A stretch of DNA of 64,000 nt from Geodermatophilus aquaeductus (GCF_900182545.1 NZ_FXTJ01000002.1:1-64000); one strand, 5' to 3'. Numbered from the stretch's first letter, positions 9,301 through 16,737 are shown. Numbers and translations: made by a program. The notes: generated from the letters alone by a model not told the origin.

Positions 9301-10360
9301 CCTGGCCGACGGCGGCGGTGATCTGTGAGCCCGGGGCCAGCTGCTCGACGGACGGCTCGAAGTCGAGCTCCCAGCCGACCTCCTTGTCTGCCGACACGCC
9401 GAGGAAATCGCAGCGCGCGCGATAGCGCTCGACCGGCACGTCCGACCAGTTCGACCTCGTCTGCATGAGCGCGGCCAGCGCCGGACGGTTGTTGACGGCC
9501 GGGCGCAGCAGTTCCCACACCCTCTGGTCCAGGTCCCCCCTGAACCCCAGGTCGACCATGAGCTCGATCGTGGTGACGTCGAGGCTCGCGATGTCCATGG
9601 CGGTTGCGGGCGGTCGGGCGATCTCCCAACTGGCCAGCTTTCTGGCGACGGTGTTCGCCTGTCGCACGTACTCCCAGACGAACAGGGTCCACTGCTGCTC
9701 GCGGGTGAGCTCGAACGTCCTGTGCTCGCTGTTGAACCTCGTCGTGAACGAGTCGGCGGCGCGCCCCGTCAACGTGGCGGCGCCAGAGAGCTTCGCGATG
9801 TACTCGCTCGACACGCCAGCCTGGGTCAGAGCGGAGAAGGTCTCCTCGCGGCTGTGCTGGCCCAGGTCGAAGCCGCGGCCCACCGTCACGCCCGAACTCC
9901 CTCCGGGCCAGTGGGGGGTGCGGCTGTAGTACGGATGGCCGGGTACGTCGTTGCCCTCGGCGTTGAAGGTGAACTGACCGAACGGCACGGTCAGCGGATC
10001 CCCCATCGTCACCGGGGAGCCCCCAACGAGGTCGGACGGGCCCACGGCCTCCTCGGGCACGATCGCCGCCGGTACGCGGAGCTTCGTCCCGGGCGGCATT
10101 CTCGTGAAGTCCACACCGCGGTTCGCCGCCGTGATGAGATTGGTCCACGCGGCGCTGCCGTACTTCTCCCTCGCGATGGCGGTGGGCGAAACGAGCGCGC
10201 CGCCGACGGTCACCTCGGCCGCCGCGACGCGGCGGGTCCTGAACCGGATCCGACCCCGGGTCGCGGACGACGGCTCCTCGTGCGCGAACGGGAGCCGGAC
10301 CGAATCGATCGGTGCGAAGGGCGACTCGAGCGTCTCGCCGAGGTCCCAGGTCGTGGTCAT
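6362..10360 (-). CDS. Giant multi-domain cell-wall hydrolase with repeated SPFAP tag
   Basis: A 1332-residue protein. Residues 1-20 carry the tag ESPFAP after TTTWDLGETL. A LysM-like domain follows (about 55-98, ending PPGTKLRVPA), then a T4-lysozyme/pesticin-like domain (about 138-325, GVTVGRGFDLGQ) and a PG-binding-like helix pair (about 358-375). A LAS-type metallopeptidase has ligands H598, D605 and H676 in HQQGLEFD and HDNHVHVG. The region 745-1015 is unrecognised. At 1036-1060 the tag recurs (TTTTWSLDETFESPFAP), followed by an amidase/PGRP-like domain (about 1085-1255) with H1105 (FVFHTIEG), E1168 (QVEMWGFA) and GHQHVPDNEHWDPGD. There is no classical signal peptide. The ATG at 10360 is chosen because the frame upstream only translates another gene's tandem repeat; GAGACGG precedes it. 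The stop of the preceding gene is 7 nt away, so they are cotranscribed. Likely role: degrading glycan and peptide bonds of peptidoglycan, as toxin or entry enzyme (inference). Confidence 0.75.
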   Translation of the reverse strand: MTTTWDLGETLESPFAPIDSVRLPFAHEEPSSATRGRIRFRTRRVAAAEVTVGGALVSPTAIAREKYGSAAWTNLITAANRGVDFTRMPPGTKLRVPAAIVPEEAVGPSDLVGGSPVTMGDPLTVPFGQFTFNAEGNDVPGHPYYSRTPHWPGGSSGVTVGRGFDLGQHSREETFSALTQAGVSSEYIAKLSGAATLTGRAADSFTTRFNSEHRTFELTREQQWTLFVWEYVRQANTVARKLASWEIARPPATAMDIASLDVTTIELMVDLGFRGDLDQRVWELLRPAVNNRPALAALMQTRSNWSDVPVERYRARCDFLGVSADKEVGWELDFEPSVEQLAPGSQITAAVGQGQTNSPDDVRRVQARLRNLGMSWVPDSGTISAAHNDPTDHGIRLFRAMLEAEQLWAKKARTSPCYGTPVGKNRGTIQPGSTEETWLWSMGAPRWLSTVPAQRDGWCCNDRSAETGCRADIAEPAMSSWLAEYLDQVGRALRGKVQAFRPVLTVLASQGSSGLERLRSPSLPRTGPPSPADEEAKRIAAIAQRVAVDLVNPASASRLDATRIAGETVAAIDGGRIVLTVSYVAVPQGGCSTNHLGHQQGLEFDLRLFAHDGPKPGVSWKDMRCSRLLMGLAVDCFVENPLTRVVIYNDPAIRERVGGRLSSDKAQGTTHDNHVHVGIVGTAGHRLIPAPLPAESSGMGPTFEQLLAPSEEDFAGESREGCCSTCGRQEREAAGAFEQFGSQGARTYAIADYVSLVRRVEAAYPRWTPDEVLSALRRVAGYDTTLFRILYGTSEANPIKAGDGGLTADDLRDLEAMSSHRGGVVEKGVATDPLGQKVAVGHVLCGLSAGEHRNLTVGTLGGWLLGAALQHVAGLTLDNLYATTIAGDLGQSAVLVHLGRRSSLLGPQSEATDAELIGDIDGCVLASNGSLGGRRVSDVLARYYWAAPAAQGHVHAANRFRLFASHLTGSVLQDQTTRFARAFFIKEDLRRGSTESAAGEVAQVLSQFRAWCGQKLAAENARPAGVHLEQGEGAGTTTTWSLDETFESPFAPADPVRLPLAHEGPRQAADEVGSADLWVPGAQRIANPRSGGSSYLDAPWRFVFHTIEGEPTAAGFRRLAAEHTNPPHLWAMPSADLLLQTVPLNRSAYALARPGSVQTNRLCAIQVEMWGFAAKMGQMDQRTIEWLADRLLGPVAELVPINLDHVQPTGGVSCYGRNSGCRMTPEQWHVFDGVCGHQHVPDNEHWDPGDAPLRAIAARARGSAGRHVPQREQLGDHDGPGFAAERDEDEFESWTGGFEQLTPPDAATPPPPGFAPRSPEPPGLVQDPRTGG

Positions 10361-10367
10361 CGCCGTC

Positions 10368-11696
10368 TCATCGGACCGGGTGGCCGTTGGCGCCGGCCAT
10401 CGCGGGCGACACCGCCGGCGACACCGATGGCGACATCGCGGGTGGCATCGCGGGTGGCATCGCGGGTGACATCGCGGGTGCGGGCGACGGCAGCCGCAGC
10501 GGCTGCGCGTCGGGAGGCGCAACGGCGCCGGACGGCCGGTCCTTGACCCGCTCTCCGGTCGCCGACTGCCACAGGTTGATCAGGTCCCGCATCTCGTTGC
10601 CCAGCGTGGTGGTCGCGTTGAACAGCGTGGCAGCGGCCGTCGGGTCGTCGAACAGGCCGAGCTCGATCGAGCGCAGCACGCTGGACATCTTCTCGGCCAG
10701 CTCGAACAGTTCCCGCGAGCGCGCGGCCGGGGTGAGCCCGACCCGCTGCGCGATGAGCGCCAGCCGGTCGGCCGGGCTGGTCGCCTCGGCCTTGAGGTCG
10801 CGCACGATCGGGCTGTCGGTCTGCAGCGTGAGGTGGAACCAGCTCAGCACGGTGACGTGCACGAACTCCTCGCGGGCCAGCAGCCCGCCGCGGCGGCGGT
10901 TGTTCTGCATGTCCTTGAGCGATTCGCACAGGAAGGCGATGTACGACGGGTCGGTCGGGTTGCTGCCAGACGTGTTCGAGAAGTTCTCCAGGCCGTGCCA
11001 GACCTGCCGCAGCAGCTCGGCCCACTTGGCCCGGAAGTCCGCGTTCACGCCCAGCCCGACCTGCGCCTTCCAGTCCCGCTGCCGCTCGCCCCCGGGCACC
11101 GGCGACGCAGACGGCAGCGGGTGCGGCAGGTCGAAGCCGAACATCCGCCAGTAGGCGTTGCGCCGGGTCACCCGGGACAGCGGCCGCGCCTCGCTGACGA
11201 TGCCGGCGATCGAGAACAGCGGCGGGTCGCGGAAGAACAGTTCCTCGGTCGTCCGCAGCCAGCGCGCGCCGTCCAGCGACAGGGTGCCGAGGGTCTCACC
11301 AGCGACGAGGCGGCGTACCACCTCGGCGAACACCTCGAAGGCGCCGGTGCTCTCGATCAGGTAGGCGTAGATCAGGTGGTGCCAGAGGAGCCCGACCCCG
11401 CCCCCGGTCGACGGCTCGACCTGCCCGGAGTAGCTGCCGGCGTCCGGCGGATCGATGCCGGACGGGGCGAGCAGCGCGGACGGCAGCTGCTGGGGCAGGT
11501 CGAGCGCGCCGATGATCCCGGCGTCGCCGAGGAACGGCGCGTTGATGGACGCCGTTCCGATCGGCAGCTCCGGGATCAGCGCCGCGCCCGCCCAGGCCTC
11601 GTCGAGCCAGCGGCTGAGCTGGATCGGGTGGACCAGCAGGGCGTGGTCGCGGAGGCCACCCGCGTCTTCGAACAGCTTGGCGAGGCTGAGGAACAT
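10368..11696 (-). CDS. Unrecognised 442-residue protein with C-terminal MSPA/MPPA repeats
   Basis: I do not recognise the family. The start MFLSLAKLFEDAGGLRDHAL is well behaved. The first 200 residues are hydrophobic and aromatic, with short helices but no clear transmembrane segment or signal peptide. Residues 250-370 are predicted helical (for example LTPAARSRELFELAEKMSS). The last 50 residues are a low-complexity tail of about seven four-residue units (MSPA, MPPA, VSPA) encoded by 12-bp tandem repeats. Such tails often act as flexible linkers or surface adhesins. Its place directly upstream of the hydrolase, and the overlapping style of the whole cluster, suggest a structural or delivery partner; no catalytic motif is visible. 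Confidence 0.6.
   Translation of the reverse strand: MFLSLAKLFEDAGGLRDHALLVHPIQLSRWLDEAWAGAALIPELPIGTASINAPFLGDAGIIGALDLPQQLPSALLAPSGIDPPDAGSYSGQVEPSTGGGVGLLWHHLIYAYLIESTGAFEVFAEVVRRLVAGETLGTLSLDGARWLRTTEELFFRDPPLFSIAGIVSEARPLSRVTRRNAYWRMFGFDLPHPLPSASPVPGGERQRDWKAQVGLGVNADFRAKWAELLRQVWHGLENFSNTSGSNPTDPSYIAFLCESLKDMQNNRRRGGLLAREEFVHVTVLSWFHLTLQTDSPIVRDLKAEATSPADRLALIAQRVGLTPAARSRELFELAEKMSSVLRSIELGLFDDPTAAATLFNATTTLGNEMRDLINLWQSATGERVKDRPSGAVAPPDAQPLRLPSPAPAMSPAMPPAMPPAMSPSVSPAVSPAMAGANGHPVR
10396..10479. repeat. Seven 12-bp tandem repeats inside the 442-residue gene
   Basis: Seven consecutive 12-bp units vary around GACATCGCGGGT/GGCATCGCGGGT. On the minus strand they encode the four-residue repeat at the end of the 442-residue protein. 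The near-identity of units 4-7 suggests recent slippage, so copy number may vary between strains. Confidence 0.85.
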
Positions 11697-11712
11697 GGGC
11701 GGGAGACCCTTC

Positions 11713-12225
11713 TCAGGCGAGATCGAGATCGGTGGACACGGTGGACCGGGCGGGAAGCCGCGGGCCGAAGGCGATCAGCGGGCCGCGGCGCGAGCGCAGG
11801 AAGACCATCGAGCCGATCGGTTGGTCCGGGCCGAACAGCCGCGGCTGGACGACCCCGCGGTCCGGGCCGTCGTCGGTGCGGCTGATCTGCAGCGACTCGA
11901 CCCGGGCGCCGGAACGCAGCTCGACCCAGTCCGCGCCCGGCGGCAGCCGGTCGAACTCGATCAGGTCGCGCACCGGCCGGGCCCGCACCACCCGCACATC
12001 GAACTCGCTCCCGGAGGCGGTGCTGACCCGCCCGGTCAGCGTCCCGAGCGCCCGGTAGCTGAAGGCCACCCGCTGCTGCACCCGGTCGGCCTCGGTCTGC
12101 GCGGGTGTGTCGTCGGCGTCCACGTCGACGATGACCGCGGGCGGGCGCGCCGGCCGCTCGGCGAGGCCCTTGACCGCCTCGGTCAACTCGACCAGCTGCT
12201 CCATCAGTTGTTGCTGCATGGTCAT
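11713..12225 (-). CDS. Unrecognised 170-residue protein of the hydrolase cluster
   Basis: The start at MTMQQQLMEQL is supported by a strong GAGGAGAG Shine-Dalgarno 5-7 nt upstream (12231-12238); the longer frame has no such site. The first 25 residues form a helix with a heptad pattern (QLMEQLVELTEAVKGLAE), then an acidic proline-rich linker. Residues 55-170 look like a compact beta-rich domain (VSTASGSEFDVRVVRARPV, WVELRSGARVESLQI). No family is recognised. It could be a small assembly, chaperone or baseplate-like protein, but nothing in the sequence proves this. It lies 19 nt after the metallopeptidase-like gene, clearly in the same operon. Confidence 0.55.
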   Translation of the reverse strand: MTMQQQLMEQLVELTEAVKGLAERPARPPAVIVDVDADDTPAQTEADRVQQRVAFSYRALGTLTGRVSTASGSEFDVRVVRARPVRDLIEFDRLPPGADWVELRSGARVESLQISRTDDGPDRGVVQPRLFGPDQPIGSMVFLRSRRGPLIAFGPRLPARSTVSTDLDLA

Positions 12226-12244
12226 CAGTGCTCTCCTCGGTTGC

Positions 12245-13498
12245 TCACGCGGCATGCGGTACGGCGTCCGCGCCCACATCGCGCAGCCAGTCGCGCAGGC
12301 GGGTGTGGTGCGCCGTGGCGTTCGCCGGGTCCAGTACGGCGCGGGTGCTCAACAGGGCGAACAGCGGCAGGGAGTGCCGGCGGCGCAGGTACGACGAGGT
12401 GAGCAGGGTGCCGCCGGCCTGCCTCTCCAGCTCCCGCAGCCGGTCGGGGGACACCGCGCGGGGGTCCATCACGGCCGACAGCGGAGCGCCGCGGAAGGCC
12501 CGCAGCGGCCGGCGGGTACACACGTCGACCAGGTCGGCGAGCGCATCGACGCTCACCCGCGCGACCTCCCGCGCCTCGGCGTCGGCGGCCCCCATCGGGT
12601 GCCGCTGCCTCCAGGCGTTGGCCACGTCGTCCCACGGGCCGGCGCCGTACCAACTGCGGCACAGCGCCGCGTTGAACATCACCCGGATCCAGCCGAACGG
12701 GTGCGGGTCGCCGTAGCGGATCCGGAACACCTCGGCCGTCGTACCGTCGACCACAGTGGACAGTGCGAACACCGGGGCCCAGCCGGCCAGGGCGAACGCG
12801 TGCACGTCGGCTGCGACCTCGCCGGCCCAGGACCGCCACAGCTGCGCGACATCGACCGATCTCGGCGCGAGTACGCCGTACAGCGCGTCGGCGAGCTCGG
12901 CCGTCCAGCCGGTCAGGTGCGCCACCTGGTGCCCGGTCTCGTGCAGGAGCGCGGTCGGGTGCGACAGGTTGTGCCGGGTCAGCTTGATCGCGGCTGCGGG
13001 CGAGGGGTGAGCGTGGTCCCACAGCCTGATCCCGGCCCGCAGGATCGAGGCGCCGAGGCCCTTGTCGACGTACACCAGCGCGGGCGGGGCGTCGATGCCG
13101 AGCGGGCCGAGGGTGACCGCCATCGAATCGCCGGCCAGCGTGTCCAGCCCGCGCAGGATGCCGCGCAACGCCGGGTTGGAGCGCGAGTTGATCGCGTCGC
13201 CGTAGAAGTCCAGGACGACCTCGGCCTGCAGGTAGCGCCTGCGCAGCCGTAGTACACCGGCCCGCTCGGCCGCTGGCTCCGCGCCGTTCGCGGTCAGCCG
13301 CTGCACTGCGCGAGCCTCGGCCACCAGTGCGGCGACCATTGCGGCCATCCGGTCGCGCAGCCCGCGCTGCAGGTAGGTCTCCAATCCGGCCCACGCCTCC
13401 GGTGCGGCGGCGTCGTCGAGGTCGGCCAGCCCCTGCGCGGCCAGCAGCCAGTGCGCGACCTCGGCCGCGGTCTGCCGGGCCTCGGCGTCCTCAGTCAC
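12245..13498 (-). CDS. HETGH-motif zinc metallopeptidase-like protein
   Basis: A 417-residue protein with a gluzincin-like zinc motif: LLHETGHQVAH places H186, E187 and H190, and a downstream glutamate in WAGEVAADVHAFAL (E227) could be the third ligand. The N-terminal 90 residues are helical and alanine-rich; the C-terminal 150 residues are helical with RRRH and HHTRLRDWL segments. There is no signal peptide or membrane helix. The GTG start overlaps the end of the preceding 738-residue gene by 8 nt, indicating translational coupling. A protease in a cell-wall-attack cluster could mature the partner proteins or act on target proteins; the substrate is unknown. The motif is clear, but I cannot name the family. 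Confidence 0.65.
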   Translation of the reverse strand: MTEDAEARQTAAEVAHWLLAAQGLADLDDAAAPEAWAGLETYLQRGLRDRMAAMVAALVAEARAVQRLTANGAEPAAERAGVLRLRRRYLQAEVVLDFYGDAINSRSNPALRGILRGLDTLAGDSMAVTLGPLGIDAPPALVYVDKGLGASILRAGIRLWDHAHPSPAAAIKLTRHNLSHPTALLHETGHQVAHLTGWTAELADALYGVLAPRSVDVAQLWRSWAGEVAADVHAFALAGWAPVFALSTVVDGTTAEVFRIRYGDPHPFGWIRVMFNAALCRSWYGAGPWDDVANAWRQRHPMGAADAEAREVARVSVDALADLVDVCTRRPLRAFRGAPLSAVMDPRAVSPDRLRELERQAGGTLLTSSYLRRRHSLPLFALLSTRAVLDPANATAHHTRLRDWLRDVGADAVPHAA

Positions 13499-15707
13499 GG
13501 TGCATCCCGGGGTGCACCGACACCTCGGGCGAACCCGCCCGGCCGTGCCGGAGCGCCGCGAGGTCGGCGAAGTCGAACGCGAAGGACATCGTCACCCCTG
13601 CCGCGGGGTCCTTGGCCGCCGTGCTCAGTGCGGCCGCGGCGCGCGGCAGGTGGCTCGCGACCGCGCGGACGACCGCCTCGCCAAGGTCGGCGGCCAGCGC
13701 CCGGCTGCGCCCCTCGGCCAGCGTGATCCCGTGCTTGCCGAGCTTGCGCAGCAGCCGCTCGGCCAGCGCCTCCCGAACCGGCCCCCCGACGTGGCGGCGT
13801 ACCGTCCCGACCACCTGGGCCAGCCGGTGCTTGGCCAGGTCGTCGGCGAGTTCGTGCGCGGCCCGCTCGCCGAAGTGCAGGTGCAGTCGAAGCCGCGGCC
13901 TCGGTCCGGTCAGATCGAGCCGCACCGAGAACGGCGAGTGCGGGCGCAACGCCAGTCCGGGCACGACCAGCTTGACGACGGTGCGCCGCGGCGGGTGGGC
14001 CGGGTGCGCCAGCGGGCGCGGCACCTGCTCGAACTGCTGGGCCGCCTCGGCGTACGGCTGCCCTGGCATCTCGTACGCCGCCAGGTGGCCGAGCTCGGCG
14101 CCGGGCAGCAGCTCGTAGTAGTGCGTCTCGGCGGTGACCGGCCACCCGCGGGAGCCAGCGTCCAGCAGCCGGTCCTCCAGAGTCTCGCCGTTGGTGAGGA
14201 CCACCGACCGGGCCAGCGAGCGGGTGATCTGCACCGGCCGGATCACGGTGTACTTCTTGTACCGGTAGTGCGGCCGGGCCGCGCGCGGGAACATGATCCA
14301 GATGCCGCGTTCGCCCTCCTCGCCCTCGCTCGCCTCGGTCAGCTCGGGGCGCAGCAACTCGGCCGGGAAGTGCCGGATCGCGGCGGCCTCGAACGCCTCC
14401 TGTACGGCGGCCTCCAGCAGCAGCTCGTTGTCCAGCGACTCCGCGGACATCGACAGGACCTCGCGGACGGTGTCCTCGGTGGCCGCGACCAGGGCCTCGG
14501 CGCCGAGCGCCGGGTCGGACCGCTCGGCCTCCAAGCCGAGCAACCGCAGCCCGGCACTGGCGATGTGCCGCGACAGCGTCCGGGCCGCCGGCTCGCCGAC
14601 CATGCCCTGGATCAGCTTGGCCAGCAGCTTGGCGATGAACCCGACCACCTTGGGCCGGCCTATGACCTTCACGCCGAGCTTGATCACCTTCATCGCGGCC
14701 ATCACGACCGGGATGAACTCCTCCAGCTCAGCGGTCGGCGGCCGGGACGGATCCGCGGCGATCAGCTGCTGGGTCAGTCGGTGCCGGCCGGCGTCCAGGG
14801 CGGCGTACGGTCCGGCCGCAGTGGTGGGCGCGGCCTCTGCCTCATAGCGGGCCAGCAGCTGGTTGGCGGCGCCCTCGTGCCCGGTGAGCAGTATCTCCGC
14901 GAGCTGGGCGTCGAAGTCCTCGGCCAGGGTCTGGGCGGTCGGCTCGGCCGCCGCGGCCGGGGCGGCGGTGTCGTCGGTGGGGCTGTCCGGCGTGGGCGCG
15001 GCCGGCTCGGCGGGCTTGTCCGGTTGTGCCGCCTTGTCCGGCGACTTGCCACCGAACCGGCCGCGCAGCTTCTCCGCGATCGGACGCTGATCCGGCGGGA
15101 GCTTGCCGATCGCACGCTGCAGCACCCGGCTCAGCAGCGGTCGCACCAGCTTGCGCAGTACGCCGAACAGCGGGCCGAGCGCGACCTTGCCGAGCACCTT
15201 GCCGACGCCCTTGGCGACCTTGACGACCTTGCCGATCAGCTTGCCCACGAACTGCTCCTGGCCGTCCAGCGCCGACAGGCCGACCACCGCCTCGATCTCG
15301 CCGTCGGCGAGCGACTCGACCGGCCGTTGCCCGAAGTGCATCTCCAGCTCGGTGAGCAGCCGGTCCGAGCGGTCCGCGACCGCCTCCATCCACTGCTCGG
15401 CCTCCGCGGCGGACAGCTGCATGCCCTGCTCGGACTCGCTCCAGGTCCCGGCTCCGCTCAGGTGGCGGGCCGCGACCTCGTCGGCCAGCGCCTGCAGCGC
15501 GGGCACGAAGTCCTCGTCCTCGAACTCCGCCCGCAGCGCCTCGAAGGTCTCCGCCTCCAGTTGCGACTCGTCGTAGGACGCCAGCGCCTCGGCGAAAGGA
15601 GAGCTGATCATGGTCGTGGGCGCGACGTACGACTCGGCCTCGGTCGCCGGATCGGACCCGGCCAGCCGAGCGGGCGCGAACGGGCTGGTCTCGTACGAGA
15701 CGGTCAT
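13491..15707 (-). CDS. 738-residue SPFA-tagged protein with two cationic amphipathic segments
   Basis: The start MTVSYETSPFAPARLAG is supported by GGAGG 7 nt upstream and by an ATGA overlap with the small upstream gene. It carries the tag twice: TSPFAPAR (8-15) and SSPFAEAL (35-42). The acidic helical region 45-150 is followed by a lysine-rich amphipathic stretch (153-203, e.g. VGKLIGKVVKVAKGVGKVLG), a Pro/Ala/Asp linker (221-262) and a second cationic stretch (331-370, e.g. MKVIKLGVKVIG). The C-terminal half has a beta-rich region (about 470-620, HYRYKKYTVIRPVQITRSL) and a helical end. I do not recognise the family. Lysine-glycine amphipathic segments resemble membrane-active peptides, so a pore-forming or membrane-docking role is possible (inference). 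Confidence 0.65.
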   Translation of the reverse strand: MTVSYETSPFAPARLAGSDPATEAESYVAPTTMISSPFAEALASYDESQLEAETFEALRAEFEDEDFVPALQALADEVAARHLSGAGTWSESEQGMQLSAAEAEQWMEAVADRSDRLLTELEMHFGQRPVESLADGEIEAVVGLSALDGQEQFVGKLIGKVVKVAKGVGKVLGKVALGPLFGVLRKLVRPLLSRVLQRAIGKLPPDQRPIAEKLRGRFGGKSPDKAAQPDKPAEPAAPTPDSPTDDTAAPAAAAEPTAQTLAEDFDAQLAEILLTGHEGAANQLLARYEAEAAPTTAAGPYAALDAGRHRLTQQLIAADPSRPPTAELEEFIPVVMAAMKVIKLGVKVIGRPKVVGFIAKLLAKLIQGMVGEPAARTLSRHIASAGLRLLGLEAERSDPALGAEALVAATEDTVREVLSMSAESLDNELLLEAAVQEAFEAAAIRHFPAELLRPELTEASEGEEGERGIWIMFPRAARPHYRYKKYTVIRPVQITRSLARSVVLTNGETLEDRLLDAGSRGWPVTAETHYYELLPGAELGHLAAYEMPGQPYAEAAQQFEQVPRPLAHPAHPPRRTVVKLVVPGLALRPHSPFSVRLDLTGPRPRLRLHLHFGERAAHELADDLAKHRLAQVVGTVRRHVGGPVREALAERLLRKLGKHGITLAEGRSRALAADLGEAVVRAVASHLPRAAAALSTAAKDPAAGVTMSFAFDFADLAALRHGRAGSPEVSVHPGMHRD

Positions 15708-15877
15708 CGGTGTCCTCCGTGGCTCACAGCCCGGAACCAGGAAGGCCACCGTCTGCGGCGCGTCTGCGGATCGTCGTGCCCGTCGCCGAGCTCGCTCACC
15801 CAGCCCTCGACGATCCGGGCGGCAAGTGCCGCGTCGGACGCGGCAGCCTGAACTCGAGTCGGATTCGGCGATGCCAT
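15704..15877 (-). CDS. Small 57-residue protein, first gene of the hydrolase cluster
   Basis: It begins MASPNPTRVQAAASD and ends WPSWFRAVSHGGHR. Its stop overlaps the start of the 738-residue gene as ATGA, and the Shine-Dalgarno of that gene lies inside its last codons. This is typical of a real, translationally coupled leader gene. AGAAGGG lies upstream at a rather long spacing. The middle (AALAARIVEGWVSELG) is a possible amphipathic helix. Function unknown; very small size leaves room for a chance frame. Confidence 0.45.
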   Translation of the reverse strand: MASPNPTRVQAAASDAALAARIVEGWVSELGDGHDDPQTRRRRWPSWFRAVSHGGHR

Positions 15878-15903
15878 GGCGTTCCAATCCCTTCTGTTCC
15901 GTG

Positions 15904-15960
15904 ATCCGTCCCGGACCACGGATGCGTCCCAGACGTCGAACTGTTGCACTCATCCGTCCC
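15904..15960. repeat. Three AT(C/G)CGTCCC repeats upstream of the cluster
   Basis: ATCCGTCCC at 15904-15912, ATGCGTCCC at 15922-15930 and ATCCGTCCC at 15952-15960, spaced 18 and 30 bp, lie just before the first gene of the minus-strand cluster. They could bind a regulator. I found no convincing -35/-10 pair. Apart from these repeats, 15878-16195 shows nothing gene-like. Confidence 0.3.
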
Positions 15961-16195
15961 GTGCTCGGTCAGCGTGCCAATCCGTTCGACGAAACTGCCG
16001 AACGGTCGAATCGCCTCTGGTTCTGCATCCGAAAACAGCAACATGCTCGTCCGCTGCCGCCACGATTTCGACCATCGATGCGACCTCACGCGGGACGCGG
16101 ACGAGCCCGACACCCAGACGCTCCGCAAGGTGCGTCACCCCACTGTCACCTTCGCGTCACCGGCGGTCCGGAACTCTTGGTTTCTGCCCGAAGAA

Positions 16196-16702
16196 TGTGG
16201 ACACCCGCTGCTGGATGGTTCTCGTCCCGCGTCAAGCACCTGGCAGATCTCCGGTCCCGGGAAGGTGGGGCCAGCGGGTCGGCCAGGCCGAGGTGGATGT
16301 CTCCGGGTCGGTTCCAGGCCAGAGCCTCGGGTGGGCGTTCGGTGTCGTACTCGATGCGGTCGCCCTCGGCGTGAGCGACCACGTCCAGGGCATCGGGGAT
16401 CTGTCGGGGGATGAGCCTCTCGCACTTCAGCGAGTGGAACCCGCGCTCATGTGAGCCGTTCTGTCCGGGTGTCTCGACGCGGGTGCGCACGTGCCGCAGC
16501 TCGGGTGGGGGGCGATGAACGCCTCGAAGCGGAACGACCGGAACGGTCCGCCGTTGTCGGTCACGATCGCAACCAGCGGGACCACGTTGCCCTGCTCGTC
16601 GCGCTCGACCAGGCCGGCGCGGTGACGGCGGTGCGATATGGACCTCGTGATGTACATGGAAGATCCACAGCCCTGTGCACGAATGTCCGTGTGACGCGTC
16701 AT
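16196..16702 (-). pseudogene. Decayed IS3-type transposase (integrase-core fragment)
   Basis: Two minus-strand frames join into the C-terminal half of a DDE transposase. The first (16427-16702) has the aspartate motif VTDNGGPFRSFRFEAF; the second (16240-16490) has TPGQNGSHERGFHSLKCERL with the last catalytic glutamate, and WNRPGDIHLGLADP. A frameshift lies at about 16470-16500, and the N-terminal half is missing. At the 3' end the bases TGTGGACACCC near 16197-16207 resemble the terminal inverted repeat of IS3-family elements. The copy is dead and marks the border between the hydrolase cluster and the chromosome. Confidence 0.7.
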
Positions 16703-16737
16703 GTATGGCGGGCAGCCTGGACGAGAAGGAGTTTTCC

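Noticed and set aside
6977..9328. Open frame of 783 codons on the plus strand opposite the hydrolase
   Set aside because: Antisense shadow caused by high GC; Gly/Arg/His-rich with no domain, and the opposite strand encodes recognisable domains.
10396..10479. CRISPR-like array
   Set aside because: Contiguous 12-bp units without spacers, within a coding frame and in phase with it.
10361..10522. 54-residue N-terminal extension of the giant hydrolase with CHPR repeats
   Set aside because: It is the tandem repeat of the upstream 442-residue gene read in another frame; the real start at 10360 has a ribosome-binding site and the tag found in the second copy.
13500..15851. Open frame of 783 codons on the plus strand opposite the 738-residue gene
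   Set aside because: Antisense shadow of the SPFA-tagged protein; composition is biased and no motif is seen.
15876..16454. Overlapping frames across 15876-16454
   Set aside because: Poor codon bias, no motif, and they span the IS remnant and the repeat region.
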